Origin: an uncultured Oscillospiraceae bacterium
Lineage (GTDB): Bacteria; Bacillota; Clostridia; Oscillospirales; Oscillospiraceae
Assembly: GCA_905233595.1 (NCBI GenBank)
Contig: CAJOFI010000005.1
Span: 1 to 19,534 of the forward strand
Direction: 5' to 3'
DNA length: 19,534 bases
Under the pieces are notes generated by a model. That model was not told the DNA's origin, did no database searches, and saw only the letters and a list, made by a program, of their open reading frames with translations. Each line of letters opens with the position of its first letter. The stretch's first letter is position 1. Of this stretch, positions 1 through 7,499 are shown one piece after another. A program made the translations under genes and the position numbers.

Positions 1-100
1 GAAAATCGCAGGAATACTTTGTGTATTTCAAGATTTGACAACGAAGCTACAGGTGAAAAAGGCAAGTCAGATTGCACAAGTTATTTCGGAACAGATCCTA
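1..100 (+). repeat. Half copy of a miniature palindromic element
   Basis: Positions 7-88 match the reverse complement of 14290-14371 with no gap and about 5 differences in 82 bases. The end at 81-100, read on the minus strand, is TAGGATCTGTTCC followed by GAAATAA, close to the end motif of the other copy (TAGGAACTGTTCC then AAAATAA at 14260-14278). The other half is either outside the window or missing, because bases 1-6 do not match. An open frame through the copy is an artefact of the repeat, not a gene. The copy lies about 150 bases upstream of the promoter of the peptide importer. Confidence 0.75.
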
Positions 101-334
101 AGGCGTTTTGGCGTCTTTCGTCTCCCCTTTCCGAAAACAAAAAGCCGGGAACCAAGCGCGCTTTAATTCGCTATCGTGCAAAATTAACAAGCGCGGCGGC
201 GGGTGAGCGGCGGGCTTGTTGCACATTTGATAAAAATGCAATTTGTTCTTTACAAACGCTGTTTTTGCGGTTATTATTCAGCATATATACAGCAAAAGTT
301 GTATATCAAGTTCAAAATGAAAGGACGAAACCAC
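101..334 (+). other. Leader region of the peptide importer
   Basis: This gap holds no convincing gene. It contains a long imperfect hairpin with arms AACAAGC (186-192) and GCTTGTT (214-220), possibly the end of an upstream transcript, then an AT-rich stretch with the promoter listed separately. An in-frame upstream extension of the binding-protein frame from 203 is open, but it lacks a signal peptide at its start and a ribosome site, so it is taken as untranslated. Confidence 0.5.
249..277 (+). promoter_or_regulatory. Predicted sigma-A promoter of the peptide importer
   Basis: The -35 box TTTACA (249-254) and -10 box TATTAT (272-277) are separated by exactly 17 bases, in an AT-rich stretch about 55 bases before the binding-protein start codon. 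No clear operator palindrome overlaps it. Confidence 0.6.
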
Positions 335-1990
335 ATGAAAAAGCTGCTTTCTCTGCTGCTGGTTCTCTCGCTTCTGGCCTCTGTCGGCGTGACCGCCGCC
401 TTCGCCGAGAGCGACGCCTATCTGGGCGTGATGCTCAGCACCAACGTGATGTCGCTTGACACCAACCTCGCCACCGACGGCGAATCCTTCGAGGTGATCG
501 CCGACTGCATCGACGGCCTCATGCAGATGGACGCCGACGGCGCCGCGATCCCCGCCATCGCCGAGAGCTATGATCTCTCCGACGACGGCACGGTCTACAC
601 CTTCCACCTGCGCGACGCGAAGTGGGCAAACGGCGATCCCGTCACCGCCTACGACTTCGAGTTTGCCTGGAAGCGCATCGCCGAGGAGGCCGGTGAGTAC
701 GCCTACCTCTTCGACACGAGCGTCGGCTGCATCAAGAACGCGGACGCCATCATCTATGAGGGCGCCGACCCCGACACGCTGGGCGTCGAGGCCGTGGACG
801 AGAAGACCTTCGTTGTCACGCTGGAGGTTCCCGTCTCCTTCTTCCCGAGTCTGATGTACTTCCCCACCTTCTACCCGATCAACCAGGCCTTCTACGAGAG
901 CCTTGACGAGGGCACCTACGGCACCAGCCCCGAGACCTTCCTCTCCAACGGCGCCTTCATCCTCGAGAGCTACACCCCCGGCACCGCGAGCCTCAGCCTC
1001 AAGAAGAACCCCGACTACTGGGATGCCGACAACGTGAAGCTCGCCGGGATCAAGTACCAGGTCATCCAGAACTCCGGCGAGGCGCTGGACGCCTTCAACA
1101 AAGGTGAGCTGGACGTGGTCACCATCTCCGGCAACCAGGTCGCCGCGGCGCAGAAGGACGCGGCGCTGGCCGACAAGCTCGCCGTCACCGGCGCGGGCTA
1201 CCTCTGGTACCTCTCCTTCAGCCAGACCGAGAACAACGCCCAGGGCGGCATGCTGGCAAACGCCAATCTCCGCCTCGCTATCAGCAACGTCATTGACCGC
1301 TACAACCTGACCGACAACTACGTGATGGACGGCTCCCTCGCCACCTTCACCGCCGTGCCGCCTCAGTTTGCCGCGAGCAGCACCACCGGCGTGGACTTCT
1401 CCGCCGACCAGGATCTCTTCCTCGACTACTGCGACTACAACCCCGAGGCCGCGCAGGACTTCTACGCCAAGGCCAAGGAGGAGCTGGGTGTTGACAGCTT
1501 CACCTTCACGATCATCTACGGCAGCAACGAGGGCAACGAGGTCGCCCTGGTCGCCCAGGCCATCAAGGAGGACATCGAGGCCGAGCTTGACGGCGTGACC
1601 ATCAATCTCCAGCCCATGACCAAGAGCGAGCGTCTGGACAAGATGCAGAACGACAACTACGACATCGCCCTGACCCGCTGGGGTCCCGACTACGCCGACC
1701 CCATGACCTACCTCGGCATGTGGATCACCGACAACAGCAACAACTACGGCTTCTGGAGCAACGCCGAGTACGACCAGCTCATCGCCGACTGCACCACCGG
1801 CGCCTACATCACCGACTATGACGCCCGCTGGGACGCCCTGCTCAAGGCCGAGACCCTGGTCATGCAGGAGGCCGTCATCGCCCCGCTCTACACCAAGGCC
1901 AACGCGAACCTCATCGCCTCCGACGTGGCGGGCATCGAGTTCCACCCGGTCGCGCTCAACCGCGTCTACAAGAACGCAGAGCTCGGATAA
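335..1990 (+). CDS. oppA: Oligopeptide ABC transporter substrate-binding protein (SBP_bac_5, OppA/AmiA-like)
   Basis: This is the extracellular receptor that captures peptides for the permease and ATPase proteins encoded just downstream. The start at 335 is chosen because GAAAGGA (319-325) lies about 9 bases ahead and the protein then opens with a signal peptide: MKK, a Leu-rich core, and an AFA|ES cleavage site after about residue 24. The 551-residue length fits family 5 binding proteins, and typical motifs are visible, such as FHLRDAKWANGDPVTAYDF and, near the C-terminus, TRWGPDYADPMTYLGMW. Oddly there is no lipobox cysteine, although Gram-positive OppA proteins are normally lipoproteins; as read it would be released by signal peptidase I or held some other way. 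It is the first gene of the operon and is separated from oppB by two hairpins, which may allow extra expression of the receptor. Peptide specificity cannot be read from the sequence; dipeptide or another small substrate is possible. Confidence 0.9.
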   Translation: MKKLLSLLLVLSLLASVGVTAAFAESDAYLGVMLSTNVMSLDTNLATDGESFEVIADCIDGLMQMDADGAAIPAIAESYDLSDDGTVYTFHLRDAKWANGDPVTAYDFEFAWKRIAEEAGEYAYLFDTSVGCIKNADAIIYEGADPDTLGVEAVDEKTFVVTLEVPVSFFPSLMYFPTFYPINQAFYESLDEGTYGTSPETFLSNGAFILESYTPGTASLSLKKNPDYWDADNVKLAGIKYQVIQNSGEALDAFNKGELDVVTISGNQVAAAQKDAALADKLAVTGAGYLWYLSFSQTENNAQGGMLANANLRLAISNVIDRYNLTDNYVMDGSLATFTAVPPQFAASSTTGVDFSADQDLFLDYCDYNPEAAQDFYAKAKEELGVDSFTFTIIYGSNEGNEVALVAQAIKEDIEAELDGVTINLQPMTKSERLDKMQNDNYDIALTRWGPDYADPMTYLGMWITDNSNNYGFWSNAEYDQLIADCTTGAYITDYDARWDALLKAETLVMQEAVIAPLYTKANANLIASDVAGIEFHPVALNRVYKNAELG

Positions 1991-2009
1991 ATCCATTTTC
2001 AGCAAACGC

Positions 2010-2048
2010 GGGGCTGTAAAATCTCCGTTTTTTACAGCCCCGGATTTT
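2010..2048 (+). terminator. Hairpin after oppA, probable partial terminator
   Basis: The perfect 11-bp arms GGGGCTGTAAA (2010-2020) and TTTACAGCCCC (2031-2041) are followed by GGATTTTG, a weak T tract. It lies 20 bases after the oppA stop. It could reduce readthrough into oppB or protect the oppA message from 3' decay. Confidence 0.6.
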
Positions 2049-2121
2049 GAGCCGTGAGTCCGGAAACCGGCTTTCAGTAAATCCGTCTCCTCAAAGCTCA
2101 GCACTCAAAACTCAAAACTAT

Positions 2122-2154
2122 GGGGATGTGATTTCTCACATCCCCCTATGTTTT
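2122..2154 (+). terminator. Second hairpin in the oppA-oppB gap
   Basis: The perfect 10-bp arms GGGGATGTGA (2122-2131) and TCACATCCCC (2136-2145) enclose a 4-base loop, then CCTATGTTTT. The T run is four bases and is displaced from the stem, so it may be an attenuator or a stabilising 5' end for the oppB message rather than a strong terminator. It ends only about 10 bases before the oppB ribosome site. Confidence 0.45.
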
Positions 2155-2173
2155 CACAAAGGAATGAACGCAA

Positions 2174-3121
2174 ATGCTAAAATACGTTCTCAAGCGGGTG
2201 GGCATGGCGGCGCTGACGCTGCTCATCATCGTGTTTTTGCTGTTCTGGCTGGTGCGCGTGATGCCCGGCAACCCCTTCCCCTCCGAGCGCATGAACGACA
2301 TCCAGATCGCCAACAAGCGCGCCGAGCTGGGGCTGGACGATCCGATCCTCGTGCAGTTCTGGAACTATATGGTGAAGGTGCTGCACGGGGACTTCGGCAA
2401 CGGCACCTCGCTCTATTACGGCGTGCCGATCAAGACCGTGCTCAACACCGCGATCTCCAACTCCTTCCGCATCGGCGGCTTCGGCATCCTGCTGGGCACG
2501 GCGGTGGGGCTGCTGCTCGGCATCACGGCAGCGCTCAACCGGGGAAGGTTCCTCGACGGCTTCTGCACCGTGTTCTCGATCATCGGCGTGTGTGTGCCGA
2601 GCTACGTATTTCTGATTTTCCTGCAATATACTTTCTCGTTCAAAATCCCGTTTTTTCCGTACTTTTTTGACGATTCGCGCTTCTGGTTCTCCTCCGTCAT
2701 GCCCGCGCTCTCGCTGAGCCTGTTCACCATGTCCACGATCGCGCGCTTCACGCGAAACGAGATGGTGGAGGTCTTCGACAGCGACTATGTGCGTCTGGCG
2801 GAGGCCAAGGGCATGTACGGCGGCAGGCTCGTGCGCGCGCACGTACTGCGAAACGCGCTGATCCCCATCGTGACGGTGCTCGCGCCGCTGGTGGTCGATC
2901 TGCTGACCGGGGCGCTGGTGGTGGAGAAGATCTACGGCATCAACGGCATCGGCAAGCTCATGGTGGACGCGATCACCGGCGAGGGCATCGACTACAACTA
3001 CGTGCTCGCGCTGGGCATCCTGTATTCCACGCTTTACATCGCCGTGATGCTGATCGTCGATCTCCTGTACGGTGTGCTCGACCCGCGCATCCGCGTCGCG
3101 GCCAAGGGAGAGGAGGCTTAA
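2174..3121 (+). CDS. oppB: Oligopeptide ABC transporter permease (OppB/AmiC-type)
   Basis: This is one of the two membrane subunits forming the peptide channel. At 315 residues it has the usual OppB size. It opens with the classic N-terminal segment (LKRVGMAALTLLIIVFLLFW, residues 6-25) followed by the external VRVMPGNPF motif, and has several further hydrophobic segments. The cytoplasmic EAA loop that docks on the ATPases is visible as EAKGMYGGRLVRAHVLRNA (about residues 210-228), and the end YGVLDPRIR is typical. The start is supported by AAAGGA (2158-2163) ten bases upstream. The permease gene oppC starts three bases after the stop. Family assignment is firm; the exact substrate is not known. 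Confidence 0.93.
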   Translation: MLKYVLKRVGMAALTLLIIVFLLFWLVRVMPGNPFPSERMNDIQIANKRAELGLDDPILVQFWNYMVKVLHGDFGNGTSLYYGVPIKTVLNTAISNSFRIGGFGILLGTAVGLLLGITAALNRGRFLDGFCTVFSIIGVCVPSYVFLIFLQYTFSFKIPFFPYFFDDSRFWFSSVMPALSLSLFTMSTIARFTRNEMVEVFDSDYVRLAEAKGMYGGRLVRAHVLRNALIPIVTVLAPLVVDLLTGALVVEKIYGINGIGKLMVDAITGEGIDYNYVLALGILYSTLYIAVMLIVDLLYGVLDPRIRVAAKGEEA

Positions 3122-3124
3122 ACG

Positions 3125-4141
3125 ATGGCAAAACCAATTCCCTACGTCCCCCAGCCGGGCGACTTTGCGCGGCTTTCCCGCCGCGATCTGGAGACAGACG
3201 CGAACTTCGCCTCCCAGGGCTACTGGAAGGGCGTTTTCGTCCACTTCTTCCGCAACCGCCGGGCGGTGATCGGGCTCATCATCATCGCGGTGATCCTGCT
3301 GCTCGCGATCCTCGGCCCCATTCTCAGCTCCTACGGCTACCGCGACATCATCCAGTTTCGCAACGAGCAGAACCGCCGCGTCGTCGCCAAGGCGCTTGCG
3401 CCGCGCATCCCCTGGCTGCATCAGCTTTTCAGCGGCGAGCCGTATGACGACAGCTTTGCCGACTACACCTTCCTCTTCGGCACGGACGATCTCGGGCGCG
3501 ACCTCTGGACGCGCACCTGGCACGGCACGCGCGTGTCGCTGCTGGTGGCCTTTATCACCATCGCCATCGACGTGATCATCGGCATGAGCTACGGCCTCGT
3601 CTCCGGCTACTTCGGCGGCGCGGTGGACAACGTCATGCAGCGCTTTGTGGAGATCGCAAACAGTGTGCCGCGCCTCGTCATCGTGTCGGTGCTCGCGATC
3701 TTCATGCCCAAGGGCATGGGGCTTGTGATCGTCGCGCTGCTGCTGACCGAGTGGATCGGCATGAGCAAGATCGCCCGCGCCGAGATGCTCAAGATCAAGG
3801 AGCAGGAATACGTTCTCGCGAGCCGCACCCTCGGCGCGGGGAGCTGGCACATCATCTTCAAGGAGATTTTGCCGAACACCATCGGCCCGATCATCACGCA
3901 GATGATGTTCTCCATCCCCACCGCGATCTTCACCGAGGCCTTTCTGAGCTTCGTGGGCGTCGGCATCGTGCTGCCGCAGTGCTCCATCGGCACGCTCATC
4001 GAGGAGGGCTTCAACAACATCACGATCCTGCCCTATCAGATCCTGCCACCGATCCTCGTGCTGGCGCTTCTGATGCTGGGCTTCAACTTCATCGGCGACG
4101 GCCTGCGCGAAGCGCTTGCGCCGAAGCTCGAGGACATGTGA
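3125..4141 (+). CDS. oppC: Oligopeptide ABC transporter permease (OppC/AmiD-type)
   Basis: This is the second channel subunit, 338 residues. Residues 1-45 are a hydrophilic N-terminus (FFRNRRAVIG precedes the first membrane segment, about residues 49-70), as in the OppC N-terminal domain family. The motif FLFGTDDLGRDLWTR (about 117-131) marks the start of the transport domain and is diagnostic of OppC/DppC. The EAA loop reads YVLASRTLGAGSWHIIFKEI (about 229-248), and the protein ends GDGLREALAPKLEDM. The ribosome site AGAGGAGG (3109-3116) lies within the end of oppB and there are only three bases between the genes, so translation is probably coupled. Confidence 0.93.
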   Translation: MAKPIPYVPQPGDFARLSRRDLETDANFASQGYWKGVFVHFFRNRRAVIGLIIIAVILLLAILGPILSSYGYRDIIQFRNEQNRRVVAKALAPRIPWLHQLFSGEPYDDSFADYTFLFGTDDLGRDLWTRTWHGTRVSLLVAFITIAIDVIIGMSYGLVSGYFGGAVDNVMQRFVEIANSVPRLVIVSVLAIFMPKGMGLVIVALLLTEWIGMSKIARAEMLKIKEQEYVLASRTLGAGSWHIIFKEILPNTIGPIITQMMFSIPTAIFTEAFLSFVGVGIVLPQCSIGTLIEEGFNNITILPYQILPPILVLALLMLGFNFIGDGLREALAPKLEDM

Positions 4142-4154
4142 GGAGGCAGAGAGC

Positions 4155-5234
4155 ATGTGCGCCAAAACGATACTGAAAATCAGCGATCTTGACGTCTCCT
4201 TCCGCACGAACGCCGGCGTCGTGCACGCCATCCGCGGCGTCGATCTCGACCTGCAGCACGGGGAGACCGTCGCCATCGTGGGCGAAAGCGGCTCCGGCAA
4301 GTCGGTGACGATGAAGGCCGTGATGGGGCTTCTCGACAGCAACGCCACGGTCAACAGCGGCGAGATCCTCTACACCTACACCGACGAGAGCGGCGTCGAG
4401 CAGACCGTCGATCTCCTGAAGCTCAGCAAAAAGCAACTCCGCCAGAACATCAACGGCCAGCGCATCGCCATGGTCTTCCAGGACCCGATGACGAGCCTTG
4501 ACCCCACCATGCCCATCGGCAAGCAAATCATGGAGGGCATTCTGATCCACAAGTCCGTCTCCCGCCGGGACGCCGAGGCGCGCGCGCTGGAGCTATTGCG
4601 CCTCGTCGGCATCGCGGACGCGGAGAAGCGCTTTAAGAACTACCCCCACCAGCTCTCCGGCGGGATGCGGCAGCGCGTGGTCATCGCCATCGCCCTCGCC
4701 GCCGACCCGGAGATCCTCATCTGCGACGAGCCCACCACCGCGCTGGACGTGACGATACAGGCGAAGATCCTCGAGCTTATCAAATCCATTCAGGAGAAGA
4801 TGCGGCTGTCCGTGGTCTACATCACGCACGACCTCGGCGTGGTGGCGAAGGTGGCGGACTACGTGAACGTCATGTACGCCGGTCGCATCGTGGAGGTCGG
4901 GAACGTGAACGAAATCTTCTACGACCCGCGCCATCCCTACACCTGGGGGCTGCTGTCCGCCATGCCGGACATTGAGACGGACGACGACCGCCTCTATTCC
5001 ATCCCGGGCAGCCCGCCGAACCTGCTGCACGAGCCTGAGGGCGACGCCTTTGCCGACCGCAACGCCTTCGCCCTCGCCATCGACAAAAAAGCGGCGCCCC
5101 CCATGTTCCAAATCACCGAGACCCATTCGGCGGCGACCTGGCTGCTGCACCCGGACGCGCCGAAGATCGAGCTTCCGCAGGAGCTGAAGACCCGCCTGGA
5201 GCGGGCGCGCAAGGAGGTGGAGAAATCCCTATGA
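4155..5234 (+). CDS. oppD: Oligopeptide ABC transporter ATPase (OppD/AmiE-type)
   Basis: This cytoplasmic ATPase powers peptide import together with OppF. The start at 4155 is preferred over the upstream in-frame ATG at 4116 because AGGAGG (4141-4146) is eight bases away and the protein then begins normally ([16 protein letters not shown]). The 359-residue product has Walker A GESGSGKS (43-50), the Q-loop VFQDP (107-111), signature LSGGMRQR (167-174), Walker B ILICDE (187-192) and the switch His in ITHD (225). The C-terminal oligopeptide-transporter extension (about 265-340) has the form [15 protein letters not shown]...[11 protein letters not shown]. This is the AmiE-like version, without the cluster of four cysteines found in enterobacterial OppD/DppD. 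Its stop codon overlaps the oppF start in ATGA (5231-5234). Confidence 0.95.
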   Translation: MCAKTILKISDLDVSFRTNAGVVHAIRGVDLDLQHGETVAIVGESGSGKSVTMKAVMGLLDSNATVNSGEILYTYTDESGVEQTVDLLKLSKKQLRQNINGQRIAMVFQDPMTSLDPTMPIGKQIMEGILIHKSVSRRDAEARALELLRLVGIADAEKRFKNYPHQLSGGMRQRVVIAIALAADPEILICDEPTTALDVTIQAKILELIKSIQEKMRLSVVYITHDLGVVAKVADYVNVMYAGRIVEVGNVNEIFYDPRHPYTWGLLSAMPDIETDDDRLYSIPGSPPNLLHEPEGDAFADRNAFALAIDKKAAPPMFQITETHSAATWLLHPDAPKIELPQELKTRLERARKEVEKSL

Positions 5235-6148
5235 CAGAGCCATTACTCGAGGTGCGCGACCTCAAGCAGTATTTTCCCGTCTCGCGCCATTATACCGTGA
5301 AGGCGGTCAACGGCGTCTCCTTCAACATCTACCCCGGCGAGACCTACGGGCTCGTGGGCGAGAGCGGCTCCGGCAAGACCACGATCGGGCGCAGCATCAT
5401 CCGCCTCTATAACCCCACCGGCGGCTCCGTCCGCTTCGAGGGGAAGGAGATCAGCGGCAGGCTCGACGGCGCGACGCGCGAGATGCTGCGCGCGGATATG
5501 CAGATGATCTTCCAGGACCCGATGGAGAGCCTCAACCCGCGCAAGAAGGTGGAGGACATCATCGGCGAGGGGCTGGACATCCATCACCGCACGGCAAACC
5601 GCCAGGAGCGCGCCGCGCTCATCGCGGAGCTACTGAAAAAGGTCGGCCTCTCGCCCGAGCACGCCGCCCGCTATCCCCACCAGTTTTCCGGCGGGCAGCG
5701 CCAGCGCGTCGGCATCGCCCGCGCGCTCATCATGAACCCCAGGCTCATCATCGCCGACGAGTGCATCTCGGCGCTGGACGTGTCGATCCAGGCGCAGGTC
5801 GTGAACCTGATGAAGGACATCCAGGAGGAGACCGGCTGCGCCTACCTCATCATCGCGCACGATCTGAGCATGGTCAAGTACATCTCCGACCGCATCGGCG
5901 TGCTGCACCTCGGCTACCTCGTCGAGAGCGGCACCACGGAGGAGATCTTCTCCCATCCCGTGCACCCCTATACGAAGTCCCTGCTCTCCGCGATCCCCTT
6001 CCCGAACCCCGAGGTCGAAAAGCGCCGCCGCTCCTTGAGCTACGACTACGCCGCAAGCGGCATTGACTACGCCCTCGGCGCCGAGCATCTCGTAGAGGGC
6101 AGCCACTATGTCCTCGCTACGGACGAGGAGTTCCGGCAGTGGACGTGA
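5231..6148 (+). CDS. oppF: Oligopeptide ABC transporter ATPase (OppF/AmiF-type)
   Basis: This is the second ATPase of the importer, 305 residues, close to AmiF in length. It has Walker A GESGSGKT (43-50), the Q-loop IFQDP (93-97), signature FSGGQRQR (152-159), Walker B LIIADE (172-177) followed by CISALD, and the switch His in IAHD (210). The C-terminal tail is short and Tyr-rich (SYDYAASGIDYALG) and ends HYVLATDEEFRQW, an AmiF-like ending. It starts inside the oppD stop through ATGA, implying translational coupling. No terminator follows; its last 32 bases overlap the 3' end of a convergent minus-strand gene. Confidence 0.95.
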   Translation: MTEPLLEVRDLKQYFPVSRHYTVKAVNGVSFNIYPGETYGLVGESGSGKTTIGRSIIRLYNPTGGSVRFEGKEISGRLDGATREMLRADMQMIFQDPMESLNPRKKVEDIIGEGLDIHHRTANRQERAALIAELLKKVGLSPEHAARYPHQFSGGQRQRVGIARALIMNPRLIIADECISALDVSIQAQVVNLMKDIQEETGCAYLIIAHDLSMVKYISDRIGVLHLGYLVESGTTEEIFSHPVHPYTKSLLSAIPFPNPEVEKRRRSLSYDYAASGIDYALGAEHLVEGSHYVLATDEEFRQWT

Positions 6149-6857
6149 AAGAGTGGCCACTCATAAGGAACTCGAGGTAATCCAGCGCCGCGCCGACGCG
6201 GGGGCTGTTTGCGATCACACCGGCGTAGACCTGCTCGGGAAAGCCCGCTTTTTCAAAGAAGGCATAGCCCGTCAGCTCCACCGCGTTTGCCTCGCTCCCG
6301 GTCTCGACGACGTGCTCCTCCGCCTCGCCCAGAGTGTAGTCGATGCTGTTATCCGAGAGGATCACTGTGTTTTCCGTGAGCGGCGCGTCCGTCCGCCCCG
6401 TGAGCGGGAGCAGATAGCCCGCAGACGAGAGGATGTCATAGGCCTCCCGGTTCATGAGCACGAGATCCATGCGCTTTGTGTTCACCGCGCCCATGAGCTT
6501 TATGCGCGAGGCGTAGGCGTAGGCGTTGTTGTCAACGCTCGCCTCCTCGCTCAGATAGAGGTCGGGGTACAGATAGACCTCCTGCCTGCGCGCATCCAGC
6601 CCCGCCTCGGCGAGATAGCCCTGCGTGAGCGCCGCCTCCAGATCCTCCCCGACGGCGACGTTGCACAGCGCGAGATAAACCACCGGCTCCTTCTGCGTCA
6701 GCGCCCGCTGCACCGCCGAGCCGAGGATCATAAGCGCGATCAGCCCCAGCAGGATATACCATTTATAATATAGGTAGATATGCTCCGCCTTTTTCCCTGG
6801 CGTCAGCGCTTGAAAAGCCGCCCTACGGGCGGCTTTTTCCTCTTTTGTAAGCCTCAT
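6117..6857 (-). CDS. Membrane-anchored protein of unknown function
   Basis: The function is not recognised. The 246-residue product has a charged N-terminus (MRLTKEEKAARR), one membrane segment at about residues 33-50 (WYILLGLIALMILGSAVQ) and a hydrophilic remainder that should lie outside the cell. Parts of that region (VYLALCNVAVG, DLVLMNREAYDIL, GYLLPL) loosely resemble periplasmic-binding-protein-like domains, but this is only an impression. The start ATG overlaps the stop of the DUF624 gene in ATGA (6854-6857), so translation is probably coupled. A terminator-like hairpin occupies codons about 7-15. The last 32 bases overlap oppF on the other strand, so the C-terminal tail (SFTSTAGTPRP) may not be conserved. 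Its place behind LacI and DUF624 genes suggests a membrane accessory of the sugar-transport locus. Confidence 0.75.
   Translation of the reverse strand: MRLTKEEKAARRAAFQALTPGKKAEHIYLYYKWYILLGLIALMILGSAVQRALTQKEPVVYLALCNVAVGEDLEAALTQGYLAEAGLDARRQEVYLYPDLYLSEEASVDNNAYAYASRIKLMGAVNTKRMDLVLMNREAYDILSSAGYLLPLTGRTDAPLTENTVILSDNSIDYTLGEAEEHVVETGSEANAVELTGYAFFEKAGFPEQVYAGVIANSPRVGAALDYLEFLMSGHSFTSTAGTPRP
6813..6838. terminator. Bidirectional terminator-like hairpin inside a coding region
   Basis: The arms AAAAGCCGCCC (6813-6823) and GGGCGGCTTTT (6827-6837) are perfect with a 3-base loop. On the plus strand a run of five T ends the structure, a good terminator shape for transcripts reading past oppF. 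On the minus strand it is followed by TTTTC and lies at codons about 7-15 of the unknown membrane protein, just after its start. Confidence 0.6.
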
Positions 6858-7495
6858 TCCTCTTCCTCCTCCCGCGTGCCGGAGACAGAGATCAGGATGG
6901 TGTTCAAAAGCCACGCGCTCACCATGGCGCAAAGCCCCTCCCCGAAAACGATGAGCGGCGTGAACCAGGCCACCACCACGAAGAACATCGCAAAGTGCAC
7001 CGCGAAGACCAGGATCGTGGCGAAGAGATAGTGCGTGCCGATGAGGAAGGAATTTTTCAGCATGGCCTTCGTCGTGTTCTCCACGCTCGCGAGCAGCGGA
7101 AAGACGTACTCCAGCACGATCACGTACACCACCGCCGCCGCGATCACCACCGCGAGCACCAGCGTCCACAGCACCGCCGCGCCGCCCTCGGAGCTCTGCC
7201 GCAGGTGGTAGAGGATGTAGCCGTCCGCCCCCAGGAAAAGCCCCGCGCCCAGCATGATGAGCCAGATGACCGTCGCCTGCTTGAAGTTTGCCTTAAAGGA
7301 GCGGAAAAACTGCGCGGCGGCATAGCCCTCCTCGTCCCGGATGATCTTGAGGCAGGCATAGTAGAGCGCCGTGGTGGACGCGCCGATCGTGATGATCGGC
7401 AGCGAGCAGACCAGCCACAGCAGGTTCAGATACGCCGCGTAGCAGATCTTCATGAGCAGTTGGCTGAACTTGCTCTCATAAGAAAAGAATTTCAT
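6854..7495 (-). CDS. DUF624 (YesL-like) membrane protein
   Basis: The 213-residue integral membrane protein matches the DUF624/YesL pattern: a short aromatic N-terminus (MKFFSYESKFSQLLMKI), then a hydrophobic segment LLWLVCSLPIITIGASTTALYY with the family-type PIITIGASTTALYY stretch (about 33-46). Further membrane segments lie at about 76-94, 108-133 and 155-182. Genes of this family commonly lie beside LplB/YtcP/LplA sugar importers and may assist transport, but no biochemical role is established. The ribosome site (GGAAAGGGAAG) lies in the tail of the preceding lacI gene, four bases separate the two genes, and the stop overlaps the next start in ATGA. The start at 7495 is well supported; a longer in-frame reading upstream is a shadow of lacI. 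Confidence 0.85.
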   Translation of the reverse strand: MKFFSYESKFSQLLMKICYAAYLNLLWLVCSLPIITIGASTTALYYACLKIIRDEEGYAAAQFFRSFKANFKQATVIWLIMLGAGLFLGADGYILYHLRQSSEGGAAVLWTLVLAVVIAAAVVYVIVLEYVFPLLASVENTTKAMLKNSFLIGTHYLFATILVFAVHFAMFFVVVAWFTPLIVFGEGLCAMVSAWLLNTILISVSGTREEEEE

Positions 7496-7499
7496 ACGC

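Noticed and set aside
186..220. Terminator of an upstream gene
   Set aside because: The AACAAGC/GCTTGTT stem has a large GC-rich loop and no T run, so support is weak.
19..459. Small open frame at the left edge beginning MCISRFDNEATGEKG
   Set aside because: A similar peptide is encoded by the miniature element at 14277-14441. The frame simply crosses the repeat and then the start of oppA in the wrong phase.
2177..4354. Long minus-strand open frame opposite oppB and oppC
   Set aside because: It mirrors GC-rich codons of two clear permeases, has a biased His/Asp/Glu/Arg-rich composition and no ribosome site or family features.
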